In this document: positions 18,105-25,130 of the stretch, piece by piece | Position numbering within the stretch: the first letter of the stretch is position 1 | Layout: every line of letters begins with the position of its first letter | DNA from: Candidatus Aminicenantota bacterium | GTDB taxonomy: Bacteria; Acidobacteriota; Aminicenantia; UBA2199 | Reading direction: 5' to 3' | Assembly (NCBI GenBank): GCA_026393835.1 | Contig: JAPKZK010000071.1 | Coordinates: 1 to 51,067 of the forward strand | Length of the DNA: 51,067 bases | Notes under the pieces: generated by a model | The model's input: the letters and a program-made list of their open reading frames with translations, nothing else | The model's database searches: none | What the model was told of the DNA's origin: nothing | Translations under genes and position numbers: made by a program

Positions 18105-18522
18105 TCTCAATTCCTTCAAAGGTCACTTTGTCGCCGTCTTTGCCCGAGTAGGGGCCCTGTTTCACTTCGATCATTTCCGCATCTTCCAGGATTTTAAAGC
18201 CATGGCCGCCGCTGCAGAGAAAGACAACGTCGCCGGCGTCCAGTACGCGGGAGGTGATATATTCTTTCTCAATTGTATAAAAATTCACTTCCACTTTCCC
18301 TTTGCGGAGGAATAATACCTCCTGGGTTAAGGCAATCTCCCGCTGGACTTTTTTATGAAAATGGGCGGGAATGACATGGCCTTCCGGGTGGGGTAAGAAT
18401 CCCAATTGCTGGGAAAATTCCGACGGGCTGAAGAATCGAGTCTCCTTGGCTTGAAAATCAGCCCTTAAAATAATCGCAATGATTTTATCTTGAAATTTTA
18501 TTTCTTCGTACGATTTTTCCAT
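18088..18522 (-). CDS. Cupin-fold protein (possible sugar-modifying protein)
   Basis: A 144-aa single-domain cupin. The metal-ligand region is PEGHVIPAHFHKKVQREI, and the second cupin box is DAGDVVFLCSGGHGFKIL. The first His pair and the later Glu/His are in the usual places. Position ahead of a sugar aminotransferase suggests a role in nucleotide-sugar metabolism, but specificity is unknown. A strong SD (AGAAGGAGG) lies about 8 nt before the ATG. It is the first gene of the polysaccharide operon. Confidence 0.8.
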   Translation of the reverse strand: MEKSYEEIKFQDKIIAIILRADFQAKETRFFSPSEFSQQLGFLPHPEGHVIPAHFHKKVQREIALTQEVLFLRKGKVEVNFYTIEKEYITSRVLDAGDVVFLCSGGHGFKILEDAEMIEVKQGPYSGKDGDKVTFEGIENDPGK

Positions 18523-18540
18523 TGAAGTCTCCTCCTTCTA

Positions 18541-18763
18541 AGCTGCCGCCTATCCGGTAACCCGGCTCACGGCGACAAATAACCAGGAAGTATTATCTTT
18601 GCTTTCACCATTTGTATTCCAGGGGGTTCCAGCATTTGAATTATATTTAATTTGATTTTTATTTTCAAGTGTTTTGATGAAAAATTCCTGTAAAGTTTTA
18701 ATGAGGTATGTGTAGGGAACAGGCAGCGCCTGTTCCCTACCAATTTGCTGACCGATACCGGGG
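18541..18763. other. 5' leader and promoter region of the polysaccharide operon
   Basis: No gene is supported here. The stretch carries the operon promoter (18640-18668, minus strand) and about 110 nt of untranslated leader. The tail of the next minus-strand transcription unit begins at 18764. Confidence 0.5.
18640..18668 (-). promoter_or_regulatory. Sigma-70 promoter of the polysaccharide operon
   Basis: On the minus strand: TTGAAA, a 17-bp spacer, TATAAT. Transcription should start near 18633 and read the 12 genes down to 4728. Confidence 0.75.
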
Positions 18764-19912
18764 TTATTGTTCGGTTTTCTCTTCGGGTTTTACGGGTGTT
18801 TGGGGCGCCGGCGGCTGCGGCTGCTGAGGTTGCTGCGGCTGCTGCGTCGGCTGGGATTGAGATTCGCTGATTACAAGATATGAGAGGGCATAGAGTACGA
18901 TAGCCACGACGCAGACAATACCCGCCGTCGAGTTGACGCCTTTAAGTATGTGTCCTATCACCAGGTCCCAGACGCCGGCTGCTTTCGTCGCCACCAGATG
19001 CTCAAACTGTGTGATCGAATGCCCATGGGCATATAATCGCGCCTCAGGTTCTAAAGCCATGCTCCAGGGGATCGCATGTTTAACCACGGAGGAAAGCGCG
19101 TAAGCGGAAATACCGCCGATAAAAGTCGGTATAGCCATCCAGCGAAGGATGCCGCTCTTGCCCGTGCCCCCGATCAACGCCGCCAACAAGATGAAGAAAG
19201 CCGGGATGAGGAAAAGTAGGTAGGTAACGGCCGTGATGCTGTGCATAAAATCGAGTCCCCTGTGAAATCGATGGTTGGTTTTAAAGATATTGACTTCATC
19301 CGGGATTTCTTCGATTTCGTGTTCGCGCACAAAATTGATGGCCAGGGCCGAGGTTTCGAGGTCCAGTTCAGCGGGTCTGCAGGCCGGCAAATCTTCCAGG
19401 GGCCTGGGATTCGCTGATGCCGCGGCCCATTCTTCTTTCTGGGTTTCGTCACAGGGCGGCAAGTTTTTCAAGATGTCCACCAAGTAGGCCTTAATAGCCT
19501 CATGGCGCAGCGCTGTTTTTAACGGGCGAAGGTTCAGCGTCATGGGTTCAAGAGGAATTTCTCCCCTGAGCATTTTCCCCATTTGTTGGAACTTTACCGA
19601 CAGCTCATTTTGCATCCAATCCGTGAGTCCGATTTGCCCCAGCAGTTCCCTGGGGGATGTTTTTGCGTTGGCCACGGCTTTGACCCATGCCCGTTCGTTT
19701 GGGTCGGTCACCATATCTTCCCTGTCAACTTCCGCCAGTACTTCATCGATCATCGCGGGAATCTTCTGAATGATCTCTTGCGGAAGGTCCGATAGAAATT
19801 CCGGTGAAACCACCGCCCTGGTGACGCCCACGGCCCATATCACGCCGAACAGGACCGGGATACCTATAAAAATAATGATCAACACACCGATACTTTTTCT
19901 TACTACGTCCAT
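18764..19912 (-). CDS. Multi-span membrane protein of unknown function
   Basis: A 382-aa protein I do not recognise. A hydrophobic segment near the N-terminus (about residues 8-30) is followed by about 190 soluble residues, probably extracytoplasmic. Then come about four membrane segments (near 226-246, 256-276, a weaker span, and 327-346) and a C-terminal tail rich in Gln and Pro (QPQQPQQPQPPAP). The soluble part has two Cys (PPCDETQKEE, PACRPAE), consistent with a disulfide outside the cytoplasm. AAGGAG lies 8 nt before the ATG, and a promoter is seen at 19942-19970. Its own promoter separates it from the polysaccharide operon. Confidence 0.75.
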   Translation of the reverse strand: MDVVRKSIGVLIIIFIGIPVLFGVIWAVGVTRAVVSPEFLSDLPQEIIQKIPAMIDEVLAEVDREDMVTDPNERAWVKAVANAKTSPRELLGQIGLTDWMQNELSVKFQQMGKMLRGEIPLEPMTLNLRPLKTALRHEAIKAYLVDILKNLPPCDETQKEEWAAASANPRPLEDLPACRPAELDLETSALAINFVREHEIEEIPDEVNIFKTNHRFHRGLDFMHSITAVTYLLFLIPAFFILLAALIGGTGKSGILRWMAIPTFIGGISAYALSSVVKHAIPWSMALEPEARLYAHGHSITQFEHLVATKAAGVWDLVIGHILKGVNSTAGIVCVVAIVLYALSYLVISESQSQPTQQPQQPQQPQPPAPQTPVKPEEKTEQ

Positions 19913-19941
19913 GTCGATTCTCCTTATAAGAGTGATTCTTA

Positions 19942-19970
19942 ATCTTATCTTAAATAAGAACGAAATTCAA
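19942..19970 (-). promoter_or_regulatory. Sigma-70 promoter for the membrane protein gene
   Basis: On the minus strand: TTGAAT, 17-bp spacer, TAAGAT, about 30 bp upstream of the start at 19912. Confidence 0.6.
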
Positions 19971-19994
19971 GAGCAATAGTTCCGATAAACTCAT

Positions 19995-20176
19995 GGTTTG
20001 TTTCTGCATCTTTATAGATTGGGTATCCGCAGGGTTGGGGCGCAATTGCATGTGTCGAGTTAGCACGCGCAACCGTCGAGATCGCATGTGCAAGGGGTCT
20101 GTTAGCGTTTGCATCCCTTCCGTTAGCAAATGTTGGAGGTATATCCGCATTTACAGCCCGATTATTTACTTGAGCA
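19995..20176. repeat. Degenerate 21-bp tandem array
   Basis: The tetramer TGCA or a one-mismatch variant appears at 20005, 20047, 20068, 20089, 20110, 20131 and 20152, i.e. at multiples of 21 bp, with flanking positions (GC before, TC and TT after) also partly conserved. About eight decayed units. The intervening DNA from here to 20580 holds no gene. Confidence 0.55.
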
Positions 20177-20477
20177 CATGGCGCGCCGGAACCCGCAAGG
20201 GTAGTAAATTTAAATGCAGTCGCCGGGGATGTTTAAGCAGGGGTTGTATATCCCCGTGCGGCATCAATCGCGGCATCTTGCCGTGGCTTGATTTATCATG
20301 GTTGGGACTTGATTTATCACCCCTCCCGCATGATTTTGAGATTAATTATCAAATCCGTATCTTTTGGGTTTGATAGGGAAAAAATATTTGGAAGAGGGCA
20401 GACACGGGGGCGCCGGTACGCCCCTACGTGAGGGAAAAAATATTTGATTGTCCCTTAATCCTATTTTCAGGGTTAAC

Positions 20478-20495
20478 AATTAACCATTAACAATT
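20478..20495 (+). repeat. Second copy of the AT-rich 18-mer
   Basis: AATTAACCATTAACAATT, identical to 6772-6789 and to the complement of 6800-6817. A third partial copy follows immediately (GATTAACAATTA). Confidence 0.7.
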
Positions 20496-20620
20496 GACGA
20501 TTAACAATTATCCCTTTTTCATTTCAAAAATCGGGCAGACACTGAGGTGCTTATGTTTGAGAAAATCCGGGCCAGGTAAGTTGAAACTTTCCGGTTAAGA
20601 GAAAAAAAATCAGAAAACTG

Positions 20621-20649
20621 TTGACATCTGTTTAAATTGGTTGTATATT
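20621..20649 (+). promoter_or_regulatory. Orphan sigma-70 promoter
   Basis: A perfect TTGACA, 17-bp spacer, TATATT. It has the same boxes and spacing as the hicBA promoter at 46065. An SD-like AGAAGGAG follows at about 20674, but no ORF starts there. The gene it served seems to have been lost. Confidence 0.6.
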
Positions 20650-20664
20650 GGTAATAGCTCATCT

Positions 20665-20796
20665 GCCACGTGTAGAAGGAGTAACGGCCCCGCCCTTTTG
20701 GGCGTCGCCAGTCTTTTTGAATTCCTCAAACTCTCTAATCAATTTCTTTTTCCGATGTTCTTTTGTGATAAGATACGCAGTCCAGAAAAGTTCGCC
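20665..20796 (-). pseudogene. Possible gene remnant
   Basis: On the minus strand one frame reads GELFWTAYLITKEHRKKK, continues in a charged helical segment (LIREFEEFKKTGDAQKGG) and ends in a stop at about 20665. It looks like the C-terminus of a real protein but has no start, and an in-frame stop lies just upstream. I do not recognise the family. Confidence 0.25.
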
Positions 20797-20884
20797 TGTT
20801 TATTGGCCGGGGCCCCTGGCCCTCCCTGCTTTTCTCTTATCTTCTAAACTTCTTCTCTTCTTCTTCTTCTTCTTCTATCTTTTC

Positions 20885-20912
20885 AGCCACAGAGGCCACG
20901 TCATAACGAGGA
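20885..20912 (+). repeat. 28-bp direct repeat, left copy, flanking the Rpn gene
   Basis: Identical over 28 bp to 21858-21885. It begins AGCCACAGAGGCCACGTCAT. The two copies bracket the Rpn-family gene and its promoter. Confidence 0.8.
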
Positions 20913-20956
20913 CACTGAGGAAAAAAATAAAATTTTATACGAGCCATTGCTTCCTG

Positions 20957-20985
20957 TTGAAAGAAACCGGGAAAAAAATTATAAT
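20957..20985 (+). promoter_or_regulatory. Sigma-70 promoter of the Rpn-family gene
   Basis: TTGAAA, 17-bp spacer, TATAAT. Transcription would start near 20992. AAAAGGAG precedes the ATG at 21009. Confidence 0.75.
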
Positions 20986-21008
20986 ATCCACATGAAAAGG
21001 AGTACTCA

Positions 21009-21848
21009 ATGAAATTTGCCGACCCTAAAAACGATATCGCCTTCAAGAAAATCTTCGGCGATGAAAACAAAAAGGAAATCCTCATCAGCTTTCTCAATAA
21101 CCTTCTCAACTTCGCCGGGACAACAAAAGAAATCATCGACTTTAGCCTAACCGATCATTACCAGGATTCAAAGTTGGAAAAACTCAGACAAACCACCCTA
21201 ACCATCAATGTTATAGACAAACGAAACATCCATTACATCATTGAGATAATAGTGATTCATACTGAGGCACTAGAAAAAAGGGTTATGTATTATGTCAGCA
21301 AAGCATATTCCCAGCAGCTTAACAGGGCCGAAGATTACCCAAGATTAAACCAGGTTATCTTTTTAGGGTTTTTGGACTTTGTCCTATTCAAAGAAAATCC
21401 CAGCTATACTACCCGACATCTTATTTTAGAGGAGAGCACGAACGGGCATTATTTTAAGGATTTTGAATTGAACTTCGTGGAATTACCCAAATTTGAGAAA
21501 AGCCTCAAAGAGTTGTCCGACGTGAAAGAGAAATGGATTTATTTCGTAAAAAATGCCAGCGACCTGACTATTATCCCGAAAGAGATGGAAGAACCAAAGG
21601 AAATACGGGAAGCCTTCGAAGTGGCCAATCAATTAAGCTGGACCAAAGAAGAACTCGACGCCTATGACAAAAAAGGAATATATATCCAGGACGAGCGCGG
21701 AAGAATCGAGTATGCCAAGGAAGAAGGAAGAGAAGCAGGGAAAAAAGAGAAAGCCTTAGAGATAGCGAAGACAATGTTGAACAAGGGCATTCCTATCGAT
21801 ACAATTGTCGAGACCACCGGGTTACCAAAGGAAGAGATCAAACAATAA
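21009..21848 (+). CDS. Rpn family (PD-(D/E)XK nuclease/putative transposase) protein, active site degenerate
   Basis: A 279-aa protein. The N-terminus KFADPKNDIAFKKIFGDENK is the hallmark of the Rpn (recombination-promoting nuclease) family. Rpn proteins have a D...ExQ core in a strand pair usually resembling LDV..D..G..Y.IEMQ. Here the aligned segment is LTINVIDKRNIHYIIEII, so the Asp is Thr65, the Glu79 is kept and the Gln is Ile81. The protein may therefore be catalytically impaired. A charged helix (about 215-250) and a short C-terminal VETTGLPKEEIKQ HTH-like tail follow, as is usual in this family. It has its own promoter and lies between 28-bp direct repeats. Confidence 0.85.
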   Translation: MKFADPKNDIAFKKIFGDENKKEILISFLNNLLNFAGTTKEIIDFSLTDHYQDSKLEKLRQTTLTINVIDKRNIHYIIEIIVIHTEALEKRVMYYVSKAYSQQLNRAEDYPRLNQVIFLGFLDFVLFKENPSYTTRHLILEESTNGHYFKDFELNFVELPKFEKSLKELSDVKEKWIYFVKNASDLTIIPKEMEEPKEIREAFEVANQLSWTKEELDAYDKKGIYIQDERGRIEYAKEEGREAGKKEKALEIAKTMLNKGIPIDTIVETTGLPKEEIKQ

Positions 21849-21857
21849 AAATCATTT

Positions 21858-21885
21858 AGCCACAGAGGCCACGTCATAACGAGGA
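21858..21885 (+). repeat. 28-bp direct repeat, right copy, flanking the Rpn gene
   Basis: Starts 10 bp after the Rpn stop codon. Identical to 20885-20912. Confidence 0.8.
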
Positions 21886-21896
21886 GAGGGTGGCAA

Positions 21897-22317
21897 CTTG
21901 CCCGGCGGAAAGACAAACCGCCGCATTGATACCCCTTTGCACCGCATGAATTTTTACCGGCGTTGCAGCGACTTTTCTCTTTGCCCAGCGGCTTTTTGTC
22001 TCAGCCGCATTCATTTTTCCCTATGCGGCGCCTCTTTTTTTCTGCGCAGCGGCAATTTTGGCCTGCTCGGCATCATTTTTTATCAGCGCCGCTGTAACTT
22101 CTCCCTCCGCCGCTGGAACTTTTGACTCCGCCGCAGGGATTTTTAGCTCCGCCGCTGGATATTTTCCCTCCGCCGCAGGAACTTTTAGCTCCGTTGTTGG
22201 AACTTTTCATTCCGCCGCAAGAACTTTCGGCTCCGCCGCGGGAACTTTTCTTTCCGCCGCTGTATTTATTGGCATCTCCGGGGGAAATGTTTTTTGCACC
22301 GCTGTGTCCAAAGCAAA
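21897..22317. repeat. 21-bp tandem array, about 20 units
   Basis: A CCGCCGC(A/T)G core recurs exactly every 21 bp: 22086, 22107, 22128, 22149, 22170, 22191, 22212, 22233, 22254 and, more diverged, back to about 21897 and on to 22296. The rest of each unit is GAACTTTT plus about four variable bases. Because 21 is a multiple of 3 the array is open in several frames and produces false ORFs (SAAGTFx heptads). It is not a protein gene by any other sign. Confidence 0.85.
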
Positions 22318-22344
22318 AATAAATATAAACACAAAGAAAACAGG

Positions 22345-22503
22345 ATGTTTGATATGGCTTATACCAACAAAATGATGGAAGATTACAGGGTTGCCTCAAT
22401 ATCGGCCATTGAAAATTCGGACAGAGAGTTTATACGGCGACAATTCGCGCCGCGGCCTTTCATATCAGTTCCTCATGATGCAAACCTCGCCCTGAGACTA
22501 TGA
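22345..22503 (+). CDS. Small hydrophilic ORF, doubtful
   Basis: A 53-aa ORF beginning MFDMAYTNKMMEDYRVAS. There is no proper SD and no recognised family. It sits between the 21-bp array and repeat-like noncoding DNA at 22510-22600. It may be a gene remnant. Confidence 0.2.
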   Translation: MFDMAYTNKMMEDYRVASISAIENSDREFIRRQFAPRPFISVPHDANLALRL

Positions 22504-22612
22504 AAACTTTGCCACCAAGAGACGGCGCGCCAAGGCGCCAAGAATTTTTTTATAATAATCCCCTTGGTGTTCCTTTGTGCCTTCGTGCCTTTGTGGCTAT
22601 TTTCATATCAGT

Positions 22613-22641
22613 TTGAAAAAAAAGTAATATTCCGGTATAAT
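22613..22641 (+). promoter_or_regulatory. Sigma-70 promoter of the AAA-ATPase-like gene
   Basis: TTGAAA, 17-bp spacer, TATAAT, the same boxes as the Rpn promoter. The leader contains AAAAGGAG 6 nt before ATG 22674. Confidence 0.78.
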
Positions 22642-22673
22642 ACCCCCCATGAAGACATATAAAAGGAGCAAAA

Positions 22674-24470
22674 ATGGCCGCTGAAGATACGATCGCTACG
22701 ATAAAAAAAATCCCTTACGGGATGTCCGATTATGGACTTATCCGGCGTGAGAACTATTATTACGTAGACAAAACCCCGGTCTTAAAGCTCCTGGAAGATA
22801 CCGGCCGCTACCAGTTCTTTATCCGGCCCCGGCGCTTCGGGAAATCCTTGTTGATTGCCATCATGGAAGCTTATTACGACGTATTTTATAAAGACCGGTT
22901 CGAGGAATTATTTAAAGGCACCTGGATTTACGATCATCCCACCACTGAAAGGGGCCAATACCTGGTGTTTGCCCTTAATTTTTCCGCCGTAGACCCCGGT
23001 TCGGGTAAATTAGAAGCGTCTTTCTTAAACCTGGTTAATGTTAGTGCGGTAGCATTCACTCAAAAATACCACGATTACCTTTCAACCTACAAGGAATTGG
23101 ATTATTACACCGAACTTATAAAAGATAGCCGTTCGGCTTCGGATACTTTAACCATCCTGCTCAATCTATGTAAAAACGCCGGCCAAAAATTTTTTATGAT
23201 TATCGATGAATATGATAACTTCGCCAACACCATCCTATCCACCATGGGTAAAGACGCCTATCACGAACTTACACACGGGACAGGCTTTTTCCGCTCATTT
23301 TTTAATGTATTAAAGAGTGGAACCAGCAGTATGGATTCGCCCATTACCCGCTCTTTTATAACCGGCGTATCGCCCATCACCATGGATGACGTCACCAGCG
23401 GTTATAATATCGGCAAAAACGTTTCCCTGGAACCGGCTTTTAGCCGGGCGTTGGGATTTACCAAAGATGATGTCATCGCAATGATCGAATATTACAAGGC
23501 AAAAGAGATGATCTTCCATCCCACCGAATACCTGCTGGAAATCATGACCGAATGGTACGGCAATTATCTTTTCTCCGTAGACGACGAAAAGTTGTTTAAT
23601 CCGGATATGGTCTTGTACTTCCTTGATAATTATATGCTGAGAAAAAAACTCCCGGAAGATTTAATCGACAGAAATGTCCGGATCGATTATAAGAAATTAA
23701 GACACCTTATTATCCTTGACAGGGACAACAAAAAAAGCACCAATGGAAATTTCAGCATGTTAAGGCAAATCATAGAGGAAGGCGGCACATCCGCTAACCT
23801 TGTCAAGGGATTCCCCCTGGAGGAATTGCTGGACCTGGAAAATTTCATCTCATTATTGTTTTACCTGGGACTGTTAACCATCAAAGGCCCTGACAAAGAC
23901 AAATTGCGCCTGGAAATTCCCAATGAAACAATCAAACGCCTGTACTATGACTATATAAAAGGGGCTTATCGCGAAACCGGGGTCTTTACCTTGAACCTGT
24001 CGATATATGCGAACTTGATGACGGACATGGCTTATGATGGGAAATGGGAACCCTTATTTAAATTTATCACGGACCGGATGCGGGAAAGTATGAGTTTGAG
24101 GGACTTGATCACGGGAGAAAAATCCATCCAGGCCTTTTTGAATGTGTACCTGGGCCTGAGCGATCTCTACATCATTCACGCTGAAAAAGAACTGAACAAA
24201 GGCTATGCGGATATCGTCATGGAACCCTTTATCGCCCGGTATGAAGGGATAAAATATTCGTATTTGTTAGAACTCAAGTATATAAAAGCCGGCGTCAAAC
24301 CGGGGGATGCGGAAGTTAAACAATTAAAAACGGCGGCAGAGGAACAATTAAAGCGTTACAGTATCGACAAAAAATTCCTTAAGAATATCGAAAAAACCAC
24401 GTTGATCAAATTGGTATTGATCTTTTCCGGACACGAAGAGATTTATATGGGACAACCCTCCTGCTTGTGA
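22674..24470 (+). CDS. AAA-ATPase-like / PD-(D/E)XK nuclease superfamily protein (DUF1703 type)
   Basis: A 598-aa protein of a family common in host-associated and sediment bacteria. The N-terminal AAA-ATPase-like domain has YYYVDKTPVLKLLE, the modified P-loop RPRRFGKS (51-58) and a Walker B-like KFFMIIDEYDNF (about 177-188). The C-terminal PD-(D/E)XK-like domain is GYADIVMEPF followed by YLLELKYIKAG (ExK). Function is unproven; proposed roles are nuclease-linked defence or mobile selfish elements. It has its own promoter and a strong SD, and is followed 7 bp later by a methyltransferase gene. Confidence 0.9.
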   Translation: MAAEDTIATIKKIPYGMSDYGLIRRENYYYVDKTPVLKLLEDTGRYQFFIRPRRFGKSLLIAIMEAYYDVFYKDRFEELFKGTWIYDHPTTERGQYLVFALNFSAVDPGSGKLEASFLNLVNVSAVAFTQKYHDYLSTYKELDYYTELIKDSRSASDTLTILLNLCKNAGQKFFMIIDEYDNFANTILSTMGKDAYHELTHGTGFFRSFFNVLKSGTSSMDSPITRSFITGVSPITMDDVTSGYNIGKNVSLEPAFSRALGFTKDDVIAMIEYYKAKEMIFHPTEYLLEIMTEWYGNYLFSVDDEKLFNPDMVLYFLDNYMLRKKLPEDLIDRNVRIDYKKLRHLIILDRDNKKSTNGNFSMLRQIIEEGGTSANLVKGFPLEELLDLENFISLLFYLGLLTIKGPDKDKLRLEIPNETIKRLYYDYIKGAYRETGVFTLNLSIYANLMTDMAYDGKWEPLFKFITDRMRESMSLRDLITGEKSIQAFLNVYLGLSDLYIIHAEKELNKGYADIVMEPFIARYEGIKYSYLLELKYIKAGVKPGDAEVKQLKTAAEEQLKRYSIDKKFLKNIEKTTLIKLVLIFSGHEEIYMGQPSCL

Positions 24471-24477
24471 AATACCT

Positions 24478-25107
24478 ATGAATTATGATAACGTAAGAAA
24501 AAAAAACCTCGCTTATTTTACCAGGACCCTCGAAGAGTCCCTGGATGAACACCACGCCGTGGGACAATCCGAACTCTCCCATATGAAACGATTTGAAAAA
24601 ATACTGGAACTGGGGGACTTCAACGGGAAACGCCTCCTGGATGTCGGCTGCGGCGTCGGCGGTCTCTATCGGTTCTTAAAAGAAAAAGGCATTGACTGCG
24701 ATTATTCCGGCGTCGATATCAATCCCGGCATGATCGCCTCCGCCAGGGAAAAATACCCGGAAAACAAAGATAAATTCTTCCTGTTCGATATCCTCGAAAA
24801 ACAAATGACCGAAACCTTCGACTATGTCATCGCCGTGGGACCGCTAAACCTGGTATTCGAAACCCTCCGGAATATGGATTTCACCCTGCGCCTGATGAAA
24901 GAAATGTATCGCCTGGCCATTGTCGGTTCCGCCATTTCCATGACCTCTTCCTTCACCCGCAAACCCAACGACGAAACTTTTTATTACGACCCCGCGGCAG
25001 TACTCTCGGAAACCGCCAAATTCTGCGTTAATGTAAAAATAGATCATACTTATTTGCCCCACGATTTTACTATTTTTTGTTATAAAAGCGACCTCTATAT
25101 AACCTGA
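24478..25107 (+). CDS. Class I SAM-dependent methyltransferase
   Basis: A 209-aa methyltransferase. Motif I is LLDVGCGVGGLYRFLKEKGI (about residues 51-70), the acidic strand is YSGVDINPGMI, and FDYVIAVGPLNLVF is the post-motif. It starts 7 bp after the AAA-ATPase-like gene with no clear SD, so it is probably translated by coupling with it. Target unknown. It converges with the DUF5916 gene. Confidence 0.85.
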   Translation: MNYDNVRKKNLAYFTRTLEESLDEHHAVGQSELSHMKRFEKILELGDFNGKRLLDVGCGVGGLYRFLKEKGIDCDYSGVDINPGMIASAREKYPENKDKFFLFDILEKQMTETFDYVIAVGPLNLVFETLRNMDFTLRLMKEMYRLAIVGSAISMTSSFTRKPNDETFYYDPAAVLSETAKFCVNVKIDHTYLPHDFTIFCYKSDLYIT

Positions 25108-25130
25108 AGCGAAGTTTATCGATATGGGCT

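Noticed and set aside
19992..20008. Sigma-54 promoter TGGTTTGTTTCTGCA
   Set aside because: The GG and GC elements are 9 bp apart, one short of the required spacing.
22058..22399. SAAGTF- and GGAKSS-type repeat proteins on either strand
   Set aside because: They are frame-translations of the 21-bp array, lacking SD and promoter.
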